From positions 1-64,000 of the IMG/VR virus record IMGVR_UViG_3300010150_000009: DNA of 64,000 bases, one strand, 5' to 3'. Both the position numbers and the translations under genes were made by a program. Below, in pieces: positions 7,233-15,060 of this stretch. This DNA is from a virus. Under the pieces are notes generated by a model that ran no database searches, had not been told where the DNA came from, and saw only the letters and a list, made by a program, of their open reading frames with translations. Numbering within the stretch: position 1 is the stretch's first letter; every line of letters starts with the position of its first letter.

Positions 7233-8257
7233 TAAATGTTCCTATATATTTCTAACAACGTTTGTGGATTGTAATGCTCGCTTTCAATGTTGGCTAATTG
7301 GTCACTAACAATTGAATCGATGCTATCAAAGTTAAGTTGAATATCCTCATCAATAATGTCAAGGTCTTGTTTCTCTTTATTCGGTAATAAACTTAACTCG
7401 CGAACACTTTGCTCTTTTGTAAATGTTTCTTTGATAAAGTTTGCTTCTTCGTAACTAATGTCAATATCCATTGTTACTCTTGCGTATGTTTTACTATCTA
7501 AATACTGCGTAGGATTCTCTAACAGTTGCGATAGTTTTAGTGTTTTATATGATGGAGCATCAGGCCAAGCAACATACTCTGGCTCACCATCCCATTCCAA
7601 CATCATCATGCCACGATCATCGTCCCACGCATCAGCATAGTTGTGTGGAAAGCAATTACCAATGTATATTACATTCTTTTGCTGTTGTCTTTTATGGAAA
7701 TGACCACTAAACACGTAGTCTGCATGTCCCATGTCGTCAGCATAAAGTTCGCCGTGATCCGGCATTTGTACCATAGCGTTCATGTAAAAGTGAGGCAGTT
7801 CAAAGTGTCCAAAAATATACTTTGCTTTAATTTTTTTAATTTTCTTAAAGTCATCACCAACTAACCACGGAACAATAGCAACATTGCCCTCGTTAATTGT
7901 TTGATTTACAATAGAAATTCCAGGAAATCTACTAGCAAATTCAACACTGTTTAGATCACGACGATCTCTGTAGTAGAGATCATGGTTGCCTGTAATAAAG
8001 TAAAACTTCTCAAAAGATTTACCCAACTTTTCCAAACTACGCAAACTATAGTTTAACGTATGGACGTTAATGCTTGCTCGCTGGTGATGCCAGTCGCCTA
8101 AAAACATGCAAGTCTCGCAATCGTTTTTGTGCGCCGTTTCTATAAACCAGTCAATAAAGTCTTCACAATCTTGATTGTGTGTAGTTGAATTGCTTTTATT
8201 TCCGAAGTGTATATCTGTACAAACTGCTACTTTTTTAAATAGATTATTGTTACTCAT
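7232..8257 (-). CDS. 47: gp47 recombination endonuclease subunit (Mre11/SbcD-like nuclease)
   Basis: The 341-residue calcineurin-like phosphoesterase shows the metal-binding motifs in order: DIHFGN (Asp15, His17), FLGDWHH near residue 53, GNHDLYY near 90 and GHFHKRQQ near 185. It is the nuclease partner of gp46 in the Mre11-Rad50-type complex of T4-like phages. It is encoded immediately upstream of gp46 with a one-base junction. A perfect sigma70-type promoter lies 12 bp upstream of the ATG, its -35 overlapping the stop of the gp55 gene. No Shine-Dalgarno is visible in that short leader. Confidence 0.95.
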   Translation of the reverse strand: MSNNNLFKKVAVCTDIHFGNKSNSTTHNQDCEDFIDWFIETAHKNDCETCMFLGDWHHQRASINVHTLNYSLRSLEKLGKSFEKFYFITGNHDLYYRDRRDLNSVEFASRFPGISIVNQTINEGNVAIVPWLVGDDFKKIKKIKAKYIFGHFELPHFYMNAMVQMPDHGELYADDMGHADYVFSGHFHKRQQQKNVIYIGNCFPHNYADAWDDDRGMMMLEWDGEPEYVAWPDAPSYKTLKLSQLLENPTQYLDSKTYARVTMDIDISYEEANFIKETFTKEQSVRELSLLPNKEKQDLDIIDEDIQLNFDSIDSIVSDQLANIESEHYNPQTLLEIYRNI

Positions 8258-8269
8258 ATATAATTAAAT

Positions 8270-8298
8270 ATTATACTAAAGTTAAAGTAAATTGTCAA
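8270..8298 (-). promoter_or_regulatory. Perfect sigma70-type promoter for gp47-gp46
   Basis: The minus strand carries TTGACA (8298-8293), a 17-nt spacer and TATAAT (8275-8270), followed 12 nt later by the gp47 ATG. This is the bacterial housekeeping consensus without a mismatch. The predicted leader is only about 5 nt. Confidence 0.85.
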
Positions 8299-9101
8299 GT
8301 TTTTGCGTTTTGATTTTGCCTTGTGTAACTTGGCGCCATATCATTCATTTCTAATATATCATCACGAATGTTTTGGTTACGCTTTTCCATATTAAGAATC
8401 TTGGTAAACGAGTTAGTGACAATTGCTGTGTAATACGCAAATGGGTTTTGGCTTTTACTTTCATCAAATAGTAACCCTACTTGAATTAATTGTAATATCG
8501 CAGTACCGCGCATCTCATCATTATATGTGTATCCGCGCCAGTTAGATCTTGTGCCATAACGATCACATAACTTCATAAACATTTTAGCGAGGTTTTCAGT
8601 CATTTGACCATGATCCTTGTTAAAATATCCAGTTTCTAAGTCACCAATCCAGTGACTTTTGCCTACGCAAAAAAGTTCCTTATTGTCATCATAACGAAAG
8701 TGTTGATATGGCGGAAAAGGAAGTTTTTCATAGTGATCCGCTACACGCTTTGGTGTTTTAACCCTTCCGTGTTGTAAAGGAATATGGTCAAAAGTCATAA
8801 CTCTAAACACAAGATCTTCTTTAGGAATCTTTTTCCAATTAATTTGAAAGTCAATAAGTCGAGGTTTTTTACGAGATGTATTTTCCTCTACTGCTTTTGC
8901 GTGTTCTATCTTGGAAAGTTTTGCCGCTCGATTACGCTTCGCTTGTGCAACAGATCTTATATTAATTTTTTCAATCTCTGGTACAATGATATCGTAATCA
9001 GCATCTTCTGGTGTAGTGTAACTACTGTAGGTATTCTTTGATTTGTGTATTTCTTCTAAAATATCTTTGTTTCTAAGGTAAACTGTTTTTTTATTGTTCA
9101 T
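8295..9101 (-). CDS. 55: gp55-type sigma factor for late transcription
   Basis: The C-terminal 110 residues match T4 gp55: NWRGYTYNDEMRGTAILQ, LIQVGLLFDESKSQNPFAYY and TAIVTNSFTKILNMEKRNQN, that is, the sigma region 2 remnant (YT..EM...A......L..FD..K..NP.AY.T....N.F...). gp55 binds host core RNA polymerase and recognises TATAAATA late promoters, which occur exactly in this window. At 268 residues it is longer than T4 gp55 (185); the extra N-terminal part (residues 1-130) is basic and includes HIPLQHGRVKTPKRVADHYE and LPFPPYQHFRYDD segments not found in T4. A GGAG precedes the ATG, and a near-consensus promoter lies about 20 bp further upstream. It is the first gene of the minus-strand group. 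Confidence 0.85.
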   Translation of the reverse strand: MNNKKTVYLRNKDILEEIHKSKNTYSSYTTPEDADYDIIVPEIEKINIRSVAQAKRNRAAKLSKIEHAKAVEENTSRKKPRLIDFQINWKKIPKEDLVFRVMTFDHIPLQHGRVKTPKRVADHYEKLPFPPYQHFRYDDNKELFCVGKSHWIGDLETGYFNKDHGQMTENLAKMFMKLCDRYGTRSNWRGYTYNDEMRGTAILQLIQVGLLFDESKSQNPFAYYTAIVTNSFTKILNMEKRNQNIRDDILEMNDMAPSYTRQNQNAKT

Positions 9102-9122
9102 TTATGCTCCAATATAGTATTT

Positions 9123-9151
9123 ATTATAATACACGTATATTAAAAAGTCAA
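9123..9151 (-). promoter_or_regulatory. sigma70-type promoter for the gp55 gene
   Basis: The minus strand reads TTGACT (9151-9146), a 17-nt spacer and TATAAT (9128-9123), one mismatch from consensus. A leader with GGAG leads to the ATG at 9101, so host-type polymerase would make the late sigma factor. Confidence 0.8.
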
Positions 9152-9158
9152 ATAAATA
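9151..9158 (+). promoter_or_regulatory. Possible late promoter for the baseplate operon
   Basis: AATAAATA differs by one base from the late octamer TATAAATA and lies 23 bp before the ATG at 9182. It is the only late-type element found before this gene set. The evidence is weak because the region is AT-rich. Confidence 0.35.
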
Positions 9159-9181
9159 ACAAGGCATACAGGAACTTTTTT

Positions 9182-9850
9182 ATGGCAACAATACCATTTG
9201 GTGGAATATTATTAGGTAGCATTGCGGCGCCAATAGTTGCGTTTAGCGATGTAGGTGAGGATTGGAGAACAAGATTAACAGTCAACACTGACCTCTTGGG
9301 AGGACCAGTGCTAAGTCCATTGGCAGCCGGAAAAGGAATTATTTTTCCTTACACTCCGACACTGTTTGTTCAACACAACGCGGCTTATGGCGCGGCTGGA
9401 CTTACTCATACAAACTATGATCATCCTACGTTTGAAAGTCATCAAATTGGCTCAATACAAATTACAGGACAGTTTACAGCAAATAGTTCTGCTGAGGCGG
9501 ACTATTTAAGAGGAGTGTTACACTTTTTAAGAACTGTTACAAAAATGTTTTTTGGACAAGATGCGGAGCCTGTAGCAGGCACGCCGCCACCTGTACTAAG
9601 ATTAAATGCATCTGGAGATTACATATTTTCAAATGTACCTGTTGTAGTAGAATCATTTTCGATGGAACTGCCAAGTAGTGTTGATTACATTAGAACTTCT
9701 GATGGTAAAACAATGATTCCATCAAGCACTACAGTTACTATAACAGCAAAGCCAACGTATTCAAGAAAAGCAACATCCAAACGTTTTGGACTGAAAAAAT
9801 TCGCATCTGGCGGATTATTAGGAAGTGACAGTGAAGGAGGCTTTATATAA
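9182..9850 (+). CDS. 48: gp48-like baseplate tail tube cap protein
   Basis: The product of 222 residues contains DWRTRLTVNTDLLGGPVLSP, IIFPYTPTLFVQHNAAYG, HYLR-like LHFLRTVTKMFFGQD and GTPPPVLRLNASGDYIFSNV followed by PVVVESFSMELP, the pattern of the baseplate tube-cap protein of marine T4-like phages. It has a tube-protein-like beta fold and links the hub to the first tail tube ring. The frame extends upstream to 9104, but the ATG at 9182 is preferred because AGGA stands about 9 nt before it and family members begin near this residue. The C-terminus is Gly-rich. A gp54-type role is the main alternative. Confidence 0.7.
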   Translation: MATIPFGGILLGSIAAPIVAFSDVGEDWRTRLTVNTDLLGGPVLSPLAAGKGIIFPYTPTLFVQHNAAYGAAGLTHTNYDHPTFESHQIGSIQITGQFTANSSAEADYLRGVLHFLRTVTKMFFGQDAEPVAGTPPPVLRLNASGDYIFSNVPVVVESFSMELPSSVDYIRTSDGKTMIPSSTTVTITAKPTYSRKATSKRFGLKKFASGGLLGSDSEGGFI

Positions 9851-9851
9851 A

Positions 9852-10163
9852 ATGGCAAAGACAAGATACAGTTATTTTGCAGATAGTCCTTATTACTTAA
9901 CTCCCACTGTAAATAGTAGATTAGGCATAATGAGAAAGAGATCCTTTCCATTCGAAAACGACGATTTAGAATATCAAATTGAAGAGAGTTATAATAATCG
10001 CCCTGATTTATTAGCACATGACATTTATAACAATGCTAACCTGTGGTGGGTATTTGCGGTGAGAAACCCAGACACTCTAATTGACCCAGTATATGATTTT
10101 GTTGCGGGCGTAACTATATTTGTACCAAAAATAACAACTCTTCAAAAATCATTGGAGTTATAA
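9852..10163 (+). CDS. 53: gp53 baseplate wedge subunit
   Basis: This 103-residue protein matches gp53: FENDDLEYQIEESYNNRPDL, LAHDIYNNANLWWVFAVRNP and a closing LysM-like VAGVTIFVPK. In T4, gp53 joins neighbouring wedges around the hub. The ATG at 9852 follows the previous stop by one base and is preceded by GAAGGAGG about 12 nt upstream; a longer in-frame start at 9825 lies inside the previous gene and is unlikely. The gene keeps its place between the tube cap and hub genes. Confidence 0.85.
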   Translation: MAKTRYSYFADSPYYLTPTVNSRLGIMRKRSFPFENDDLEYQIEESYNNRPDLLAHDIYNNANLWWVFAVRNPDTLIDPVYDFVAGVTIFVPKITTLQKSLEL

Positions 10164-10167
10164 TATC

Positions 10168-13059
10168 ATGTCAGGTGATCCAAACCTACAAATAGATCCT
10201 AACAAGCCCATTCCAGCACCTGATAATATTTTACATCAGTTCACAAACTACACTTATAAAATTAGTTTGTTAAGTTTTAAATCTTTTCAGATGTATAACG
10301 ATTTGGCTGAAAACGGCAGTTGGGAATGGTGCCATGGAAATATTCCTTCTATATGTAACACATTAATATCTTCCGGAGGAATTGCAGACAGCGCCACAGA
10401 GTTTATACCAGCCCGGCACCCAGCCTTTGGATTGGATTTTTACATAGATTCTATGTCAATATCAGGAATGATGGGTATGAATTCCACCAGTCGTGCAACC
10501 AACGTGATGGATATGAACATGGCCATTGTAGAGCCAGCTGGCACCACATTGTTGGAAAGACTTCACGAAGTACTAACCGAAGACGGACCAAATTGGACAG
10601 AGAAACCGCTACTAATTCAAATTGATTTTCTTGGGTACGATGATGCAGGCCAGCCGGTTAGAATAAAACCAGCTACTCGATGGATTCCTGTCAGATTAGT
10701 AAGTTTAGATTTTAATATTACGTCAGTCGGTACTAGTTATTCAGTTGAGTTTATCGCAATGGCTGTGTTAGAAGGAAGTAACAATCCATTGACCCAAGCA
10801 CTTAATTTAAAACAAGTTAAAGGAAAATCACTTCAAGACTTTTGTAAAATTCTTGAGAAAGAATTTAATAGAGAGCAAGTGGAAAGATCAACAGACAAAA
10901 TAGGTGGTGCAGGACTAAAACCAAATTCTGCCGGAACTGTCGTCGCACCGAAAACACAGGAATTTCCTGATGAAATTGAATTTAAATTAGGGTCAGGTGG
11001 TGGCCCAATTGCTGAAAAGCTAAAAAATGCAAAAATAGAACCAAATGTTGCTAAACAAACTTTATTGAGGGTAGGCCCGGTTACTACAGCTCCTGGCGAG
11101 AGGGGGCGTCAAGTGCCTCCCGAGAAAAAATTTAAATTTAATAGAGACATAAGGTATTATGGTGAAGGTGAGAGAGGCGACTACAAGGTTGAGATAACAG
11201 CACCTGGGCAATCCATGTTAGCATTTCTTGAAAAAATAATACGTGATAGTACATACGTCACTGATCAACTAGAAGAAAACACCACGCTTGATAAAATGAA
11301 GGATGCTAGGTCAGTACTGAAAAATCCAGAAAACGGCCTAAATTGGTGGAAAATTACGTATGTTAAGACATTAAAAGATTTTGATAAAATACGAAACAAG
11401 TATGCTAGAAAAACAGTTATACAAATAGATCCTTACAAAGTAGTTGATCCTGAAGTTACTGGCGGGAAATCTAAACCTGGAGAAAACGGCCTTCGTAATC
11501 CTGCTAGAAGTTATAGCTATATCTACACTGGACAAAACTTAGATATAAGAAACTTAGATTTGACCTTCAACAATGCTTTTATAATGGCAATGTCGGGTAT
11601 TGGAACATCAAACGAAGGTTCTGAAAACCCTATTATTGAAGAAACTGAAGCAAATGTGTCACCTGAGTCAGGGAATCAGCAAGATGGAGAGGCTGTTGTT
11701 AGTGGCGCACAAAGCATTAAACCAAAAAATAACAAATTTAATGCAGATGAACACGCAAACCAAAAGCAAAGAACTGGCGCCACGTTGATGGAAAATCTAT
11801 ACAGAACTCCTGGGTCTGATATGATAACTATTAGTTTAGAGATTGTTGGAGATCCTGGTTATATACAACAAGACGGTATTCTAACAATGACTACTCCTAA
11901 TAAAACAGGAGCCCAAGGCGGCACCGAAGGACACGATCCAGCAAACGGAGCAATTCTTAGTGATCTTGACGATTCGCATTTTTACTTAGTGTTCAAAACT
12001 CCAAGAGATTATGATGAAGCAACTGGATTAGCAAACTTTGCTGAGAGTGATGGCGGTAGCACATTGTCAGGTTACTATAGAATTTGGGAGGTAAACAGTA
12101 CTTTCCAAGGCGGTGAATTTACACAAGCTGTTGAGGCCACAAGAATTTATAATCAATGGCGCGAAAACATAGACAACCCTGAGAAACCAGGTCAAGAGTT
12201 AATGTCAGATGACGAAGCCGCAAATTATGATTTTGAAGATGCTAAAGCCGCGGCCGCATCAGCAACAACAACCGCGCCTGGAAGTGAAGCAGCCGTTGAT
12301 AGCGCCGCTGGCGAATTTGACGGAACACCAGTGCAATCATTAGCCAGCCAAGAAGAACAAAAAGAACGCGAACTTGCATCAGAAGCAGCTGACAGAGAAT
12401 GGGCAGGTGAGTTTGACTCAGTTAGTGGCCCTGTAACTGAAACAGCGTCAAATAGAAACAGTGTAAATCCACATGCAGATTTTAATACCCAAGCAATACA
12501 ATCTTCTCCTCAAAGCGCACAAGAGTTTAGAGCGGCTGAAGCAAGATCATTTCAGTTAAATTCTTTAAACACAACGTCGGCGCAGTCAGGCACTACATCA
12601 GCAGTAATTTCCAATACTTCGCGAGGAACTACTCCTATGCGTCCAAATCCAGGAGACGCATCAGGATCTTTTACATTTAGTGCAAGTCCTGCTATTGAGA
12701 GTTATAGATCATCGCCGTCATTTGTAACTAGTACAGGAGGCACTGTTTTGACCGAGCCTACTGGACAATCGCTTGGCGTAGTTGGATTAAATCCAATTAT
12801 TAATACAAGCAGTTATGCGTCCCAAGACCAAACTACTATATCAAATAATAACAATACTGAACGCAGTGCGAGAAAAGATGTTATTAATGCCGTGTCTGCA
12901 GGTGCGATAGCGGCAGCCGTAACTGCTTGGGCGGCCGGAAACTCAGCGAGTGAAAGTAGTAAGATTACACACGGTAAATATGGAAACGGTTATAATAGTT
13001 GGAAAGAACACGGATATTTGTCAGACATACTTCCAGTAAATCCTCTAACAGGACAATAG
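10168..13059 (+). CDS. Large baseplate hub protein (gp27-like position)
   Basis: The 963-residue protein lies directly upstream of the gp5-like spike, where T4 gp27 would be expected in hub logic. Residues 1-250 look like a folded tube/hub domain (NYTYKISLLSFKSFQMYNDL, WTEKPLLIQIDFLGYDD, TRWIPVRLVSLDFNITSVGT). Residues 250-660 alternate charged linkers with beta segments, including GATLMENLYRTPGSDMITIS, typical of hub proteins (a DM-IS.EIVGDP.YI pattern). Residues 660-930 are Ala/Ser/Thr/Gln-rich and probably disordered, and the end GYLSDILPVNPLTGQ is ordered again. T4 gp27 has only 391 residues, so this is enlarged by the low-complexity tail. The gp27 equivalence is inference. Confidence 0.5.
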   Translation: MSGDPNLQIDPNKPIPAPDNILHQFTNYTYKISLLSFKSFQMYNDLAENGSWEWCHGNIPSICNTLISSGGIADSATEFIPARHPAFGLDFYIDSMSISGMMGMNSTSRATNVMDMNMAIVEPAGTTLLERLHEVLTEDGPNWTEKPLLIQIDFLGYDDAGQPVRIKPATRWIPVRLVSLDFNITSVGTSYSVEFIAMAVLEGSNNPLTQALNLKQVKGKSLQDFCKILEKEFNREQVERSTDKIGGAGLKPNSAGTVVAPKTQEFPDEIEFKLGSGGGPIAEKLKNAKIEPNVAKQTLLRVGPVTTAPGERGRQVPPEKKFKFNRDIRYYGEGERGDYKVEITAPGQSMLAFLEKIIRDSTYVTDQLEENTTLDKMKDARSVLKNPENGLNWWKITYVKTLKDFDKIRNKYARKTVIQIDPYKVVDPEVTGGKSKPGENGLRNPARSYSYIYTGQNLDIRNLDLTFNNAFIMAMSGIGTSNEGSENPIIEETEANVSPESGNQQDGEAVVSGAQSIKPKNNKFNADEHANQKQRTGATLMENLYRTPGSDMITISLEIVGDPGYIQQDGILTMTTPNKTGAQGGTEGHDPANGAILSDLDDSHFYLVFKTPRDYDEATGLANFAESDGGSTLSGYYRIWEVNSTFQGGEFTQAVEATRIYNQWRENIDNPEKPGQELMSDDEAANYDFEDAKAAAASATTTAPGSEAAVDSAAGEFDGTPVQSLASQEEQKERELASEAADREWAGEFDSVSGPVTETASNRNSVNPHADFNTQAIQSSPQSAQEFRAAEARSFQLNSLNTTSAQSGTTSAVISNTSRGTTPMRPNPGDASGSFTFSASPAIESYRSSPSFVTSTGGTVLTEPTGQSLGVVGLNPIINTSSYASQDQTTISNNNNTERSARKDVINAVSAGAIAAAVTAWAAGNSASESSKITHGKYGNGYNSWKEHGYLSDILPVNPLTGQ

Positions 13060-13086
13060 AACTTTAAATAACAATGGAAAAGCATA

Positions 13087-14622
13087 ATGCCTCAAGCAAA
13101 TCATCCTAAAAAGCCTACAGTAGGATTACCCACTGCTGGACGAGATTATACAGCGAAAACAGACCCAGGTCCTTATATAGGTATTGTCAAAGGATATGGT
13201 GATGACAGCGGTATGAATCGTATTGCGGTTTATATTCCTGCATTAGCACAACAGCGTAAATCCAAAGAATCAGGTTACGATAAGACAGAGTATGAATCTA
13301 ACACTATACTTTGCTCATTAGCATTGCCTTTTTACGGAAGAACGAATGCATTAGCTGATAATAATGATCAGTATGAAATGACCACTAAATCATATGGTAT
13401 GACCTTCCCTACACCTGATATTGATACCCAAGTTATGGTAGTGTTTGCAGAAGGCAAACTAGGAAGTGGTTATATTATCTCATATATTCCTGACGCATTA
13501 ATGTTACATATGGTTCCGGGTATCGCCGCATCGCCAGCATTTAAAGGCTCAAGTTCTACTAAAGCAGCTGGTATAACTTCACCAAAGTTTGAAGTGCCTG
13601 TTGCGGAATATAATAAGTTAAGTACCAAGAAATTTGACAAAACTACTGCTTGGAAAAATGTAGAAAAACCTGTACACCCAATGTTTGATACTTTGCTTAT
13701 GCAAGGATTAGAAACAGACTATGTTAGAGGACTTACAACTTCTAGTGTTCAACGCGAGAGTCCGTCTAATGTGTTTGGTATTTCCACGCCTGGTCCTTTA
13801 GATTATGACTTTGGAACAATTACGCAAGGACTTGTTACTGAGGAAAATAAAGAAGGATATGAGTGGCCTGTTAACAGAAAAAGCGGACATACTTTTGTTA
13901 TGGACGACGGCGACAATAATGGTACTAGCCAGTTAATAAGATTACGAACAGGTACAGGGCATCAAATTTTATTAAGTGACGACGGTGGCACAGTTTATTT
14001 AGGAACTGCAAGCGGGAGTGCTTGGGCTGAGTTGAGAAATGACGGATCAGTAGATGTGTTTAGTGCTAAAGACGTTAGCGTTCATGCCGAAGGTAATGTT
14101 AATATGTTAGCAGATGTTGATGTTAATATACAAGCGGGCGAGGATATTAATCTACTAGCAGGGCATAACTTTAAAATAGAAACAAATCCAACAAATGCTC
14201 AAGGCAAAGGACACGCTCACTTCTATATAAATGGTAATTTAAAAGCAACATCAGTAGGCACTATGAACTTTAAGTCCACTGACTGGTTTAATATTACTTG
14301 CAAGGAAGCAATTAGCCTTACAAGCACAGCATGTATTTTTCTTAAAAGTGGCGGCGGAACAAAGTATCCTATTAAACTCAACACTGAAGCCGGAAACGTT
14401 GCTGAAGAAGCAGGCAGAGTTGCTATATATGAAAATAACTGGGTAAACAAAGGAGCATCCAACACGCACGGTGGTAAACGTTATGCTGTTGATGGCAGCT
14501 ACTCTTATTATACCGCAATGCAACGAGTTCCAATGCACGAGCCAGATCCAAGAATTAACCAATCAAAGAAAAAGGAACCTAAAGCAGGAACCACCTCACA
14601 TATTGCTGACAGTAGTAATTAA
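13087..14622 (+). CDS. 5: gp5-like baseplate central spike without lysozyme domain
   Basis: The N-terminus has an OB-fold-like part (GPYIGIVKGYGDDSGMNRIA, VYIPAL, FPTPDIDTQVMVVFAEGK), as in gp5/VgrG. Residues 260-400 resemble the gp5 C-terminal beta-prism: GHTFVMDDGDNNGTSQLIRL, GHQILLSDDGG, then repeated VDVFSAKDVSVHAEGNVNML and ADVDVNIQAGEDINLLAGHN units of about 8 residues. T4 gp5 carries a lysozyme domain between these two parts; none is visible here and the OB part runs on directly through a Lys-rich linker. So the spike may pierce the membrane mechanically, with peptidoglycan digestion by another protein if needed. The ATG at 13087 follows GGAAAAG. Confidence 0.8.
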   Translation: MPQANHPKKPTVGLPTAGRDYTAKTDPGPYIGIVKGYGDDSGMNRIAVYIPALAQQRKSKESGYDKTEYESNTILCSLALPFYGRTNALADNNDQYEMTTKSYGMTFPTPDIDTQVMVVFAEGKLGSGYIISYIPDALMLHMVPGIAASPAFKGSSSTKAAGITSPKFEVPVAEYNKLSTKKFDKTTAWKNVEKPVHPMFDTLLMQGLETDYVRGLTTSSVQRESPSNVFGISTPGPLDYDFGTITQGLVTEENKEGYEWPVNRKSGHTFVMDDGDNNGTSQLIRLRTGTGHQILLSDDGGTVYLGTASGSAWAELRNDGSVDVFSAKDVSVHAEGNVNMLADVDVNIQAGEDINLLAGHNFKIETNPTNAQGKGHAHFYINGNLKATSVGTMNFKSTDWFNITCKEAISLTSTACIFLKSGGGTKYPIKLNTEAGNVAEEAGRVAIYENNWVNKGASNTHGGKRYAVDGSYSYYTAMQRVPMHEPDPRINQSKKKEPKAGTTSHIADSSN

Positions 14623-14670
14623 TCTACGTAGGTTAATAGTAGTATATAATTAAAATAACTAAATATTAGT

Positions 14671-15060
14671 ATGGCGATTACATATAAAGGCTTCAATACT
14701 CTGGGCAAAAACTTCTCTAATTCTTACACATTGACTGGTTTTGATATTGCAAAACAAGATCTTATGAACCATTTTAATATAAGAAAAGGTGAAAAGTTAC
14801 AACTACCTGATTTTGGATCTGTGGTATGGGATATGGTTTACGAGCCCTTGAATGAAACCACAATAGAAACAATAAGACAAGACATACAGGATGTTATTGC
14901 TTATGATCCGAGAATAGAAGCAGAAAATATAGTGGTTAAACAATATGAGCACGGTCTATTAATAGAATTAAACTTAAAGTTTATTCCAGACCAGATAATA
15001 GAAAATTTGCTAATTGATTTTAACACACAAACAACTACCGCTACACTGAGTACAGCATAA
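14671..15060 (+). CDS. 25: gp25 baseplate wedge protein
   Basis: This 129-residue protein has the GPW/gp25 fold: FDIAKQDLMNHFNIRKGEKL, QLPDFGSVVWDMVYEPLNET, IRQDIQDVIAYDPRIE and a final LLIELNLKF. The (R/K)G(E/S)...P.FG...W core is diagnostic of the family shared by T4 gp25, phage P2 gpW and type VI TssE. It staples wedges around the tube and contacts the sheath. Its last base overlaps the gp6 ATG (TAATG), so coupling with gp6 is likely. Confidence 0.92.
   Translation: MAITYKGFNTLGKNFSNSYTLTGFDIAKQDLMNHFNIRKGEKLQLPDFGSVVWDMVYEPLNETTIETIRQDIQDVIAYDPRIEAENIVVKQYEHGLLIELNLKFIPDQIIENLLIDFNTQTTTATLSTA

Noticed and set aside
14645-14650. TATAAT before the gp25 gene
   Set aside because: No -35 at a suitable distance and no late octamer; the gene is more likely read through from the gp5 side.
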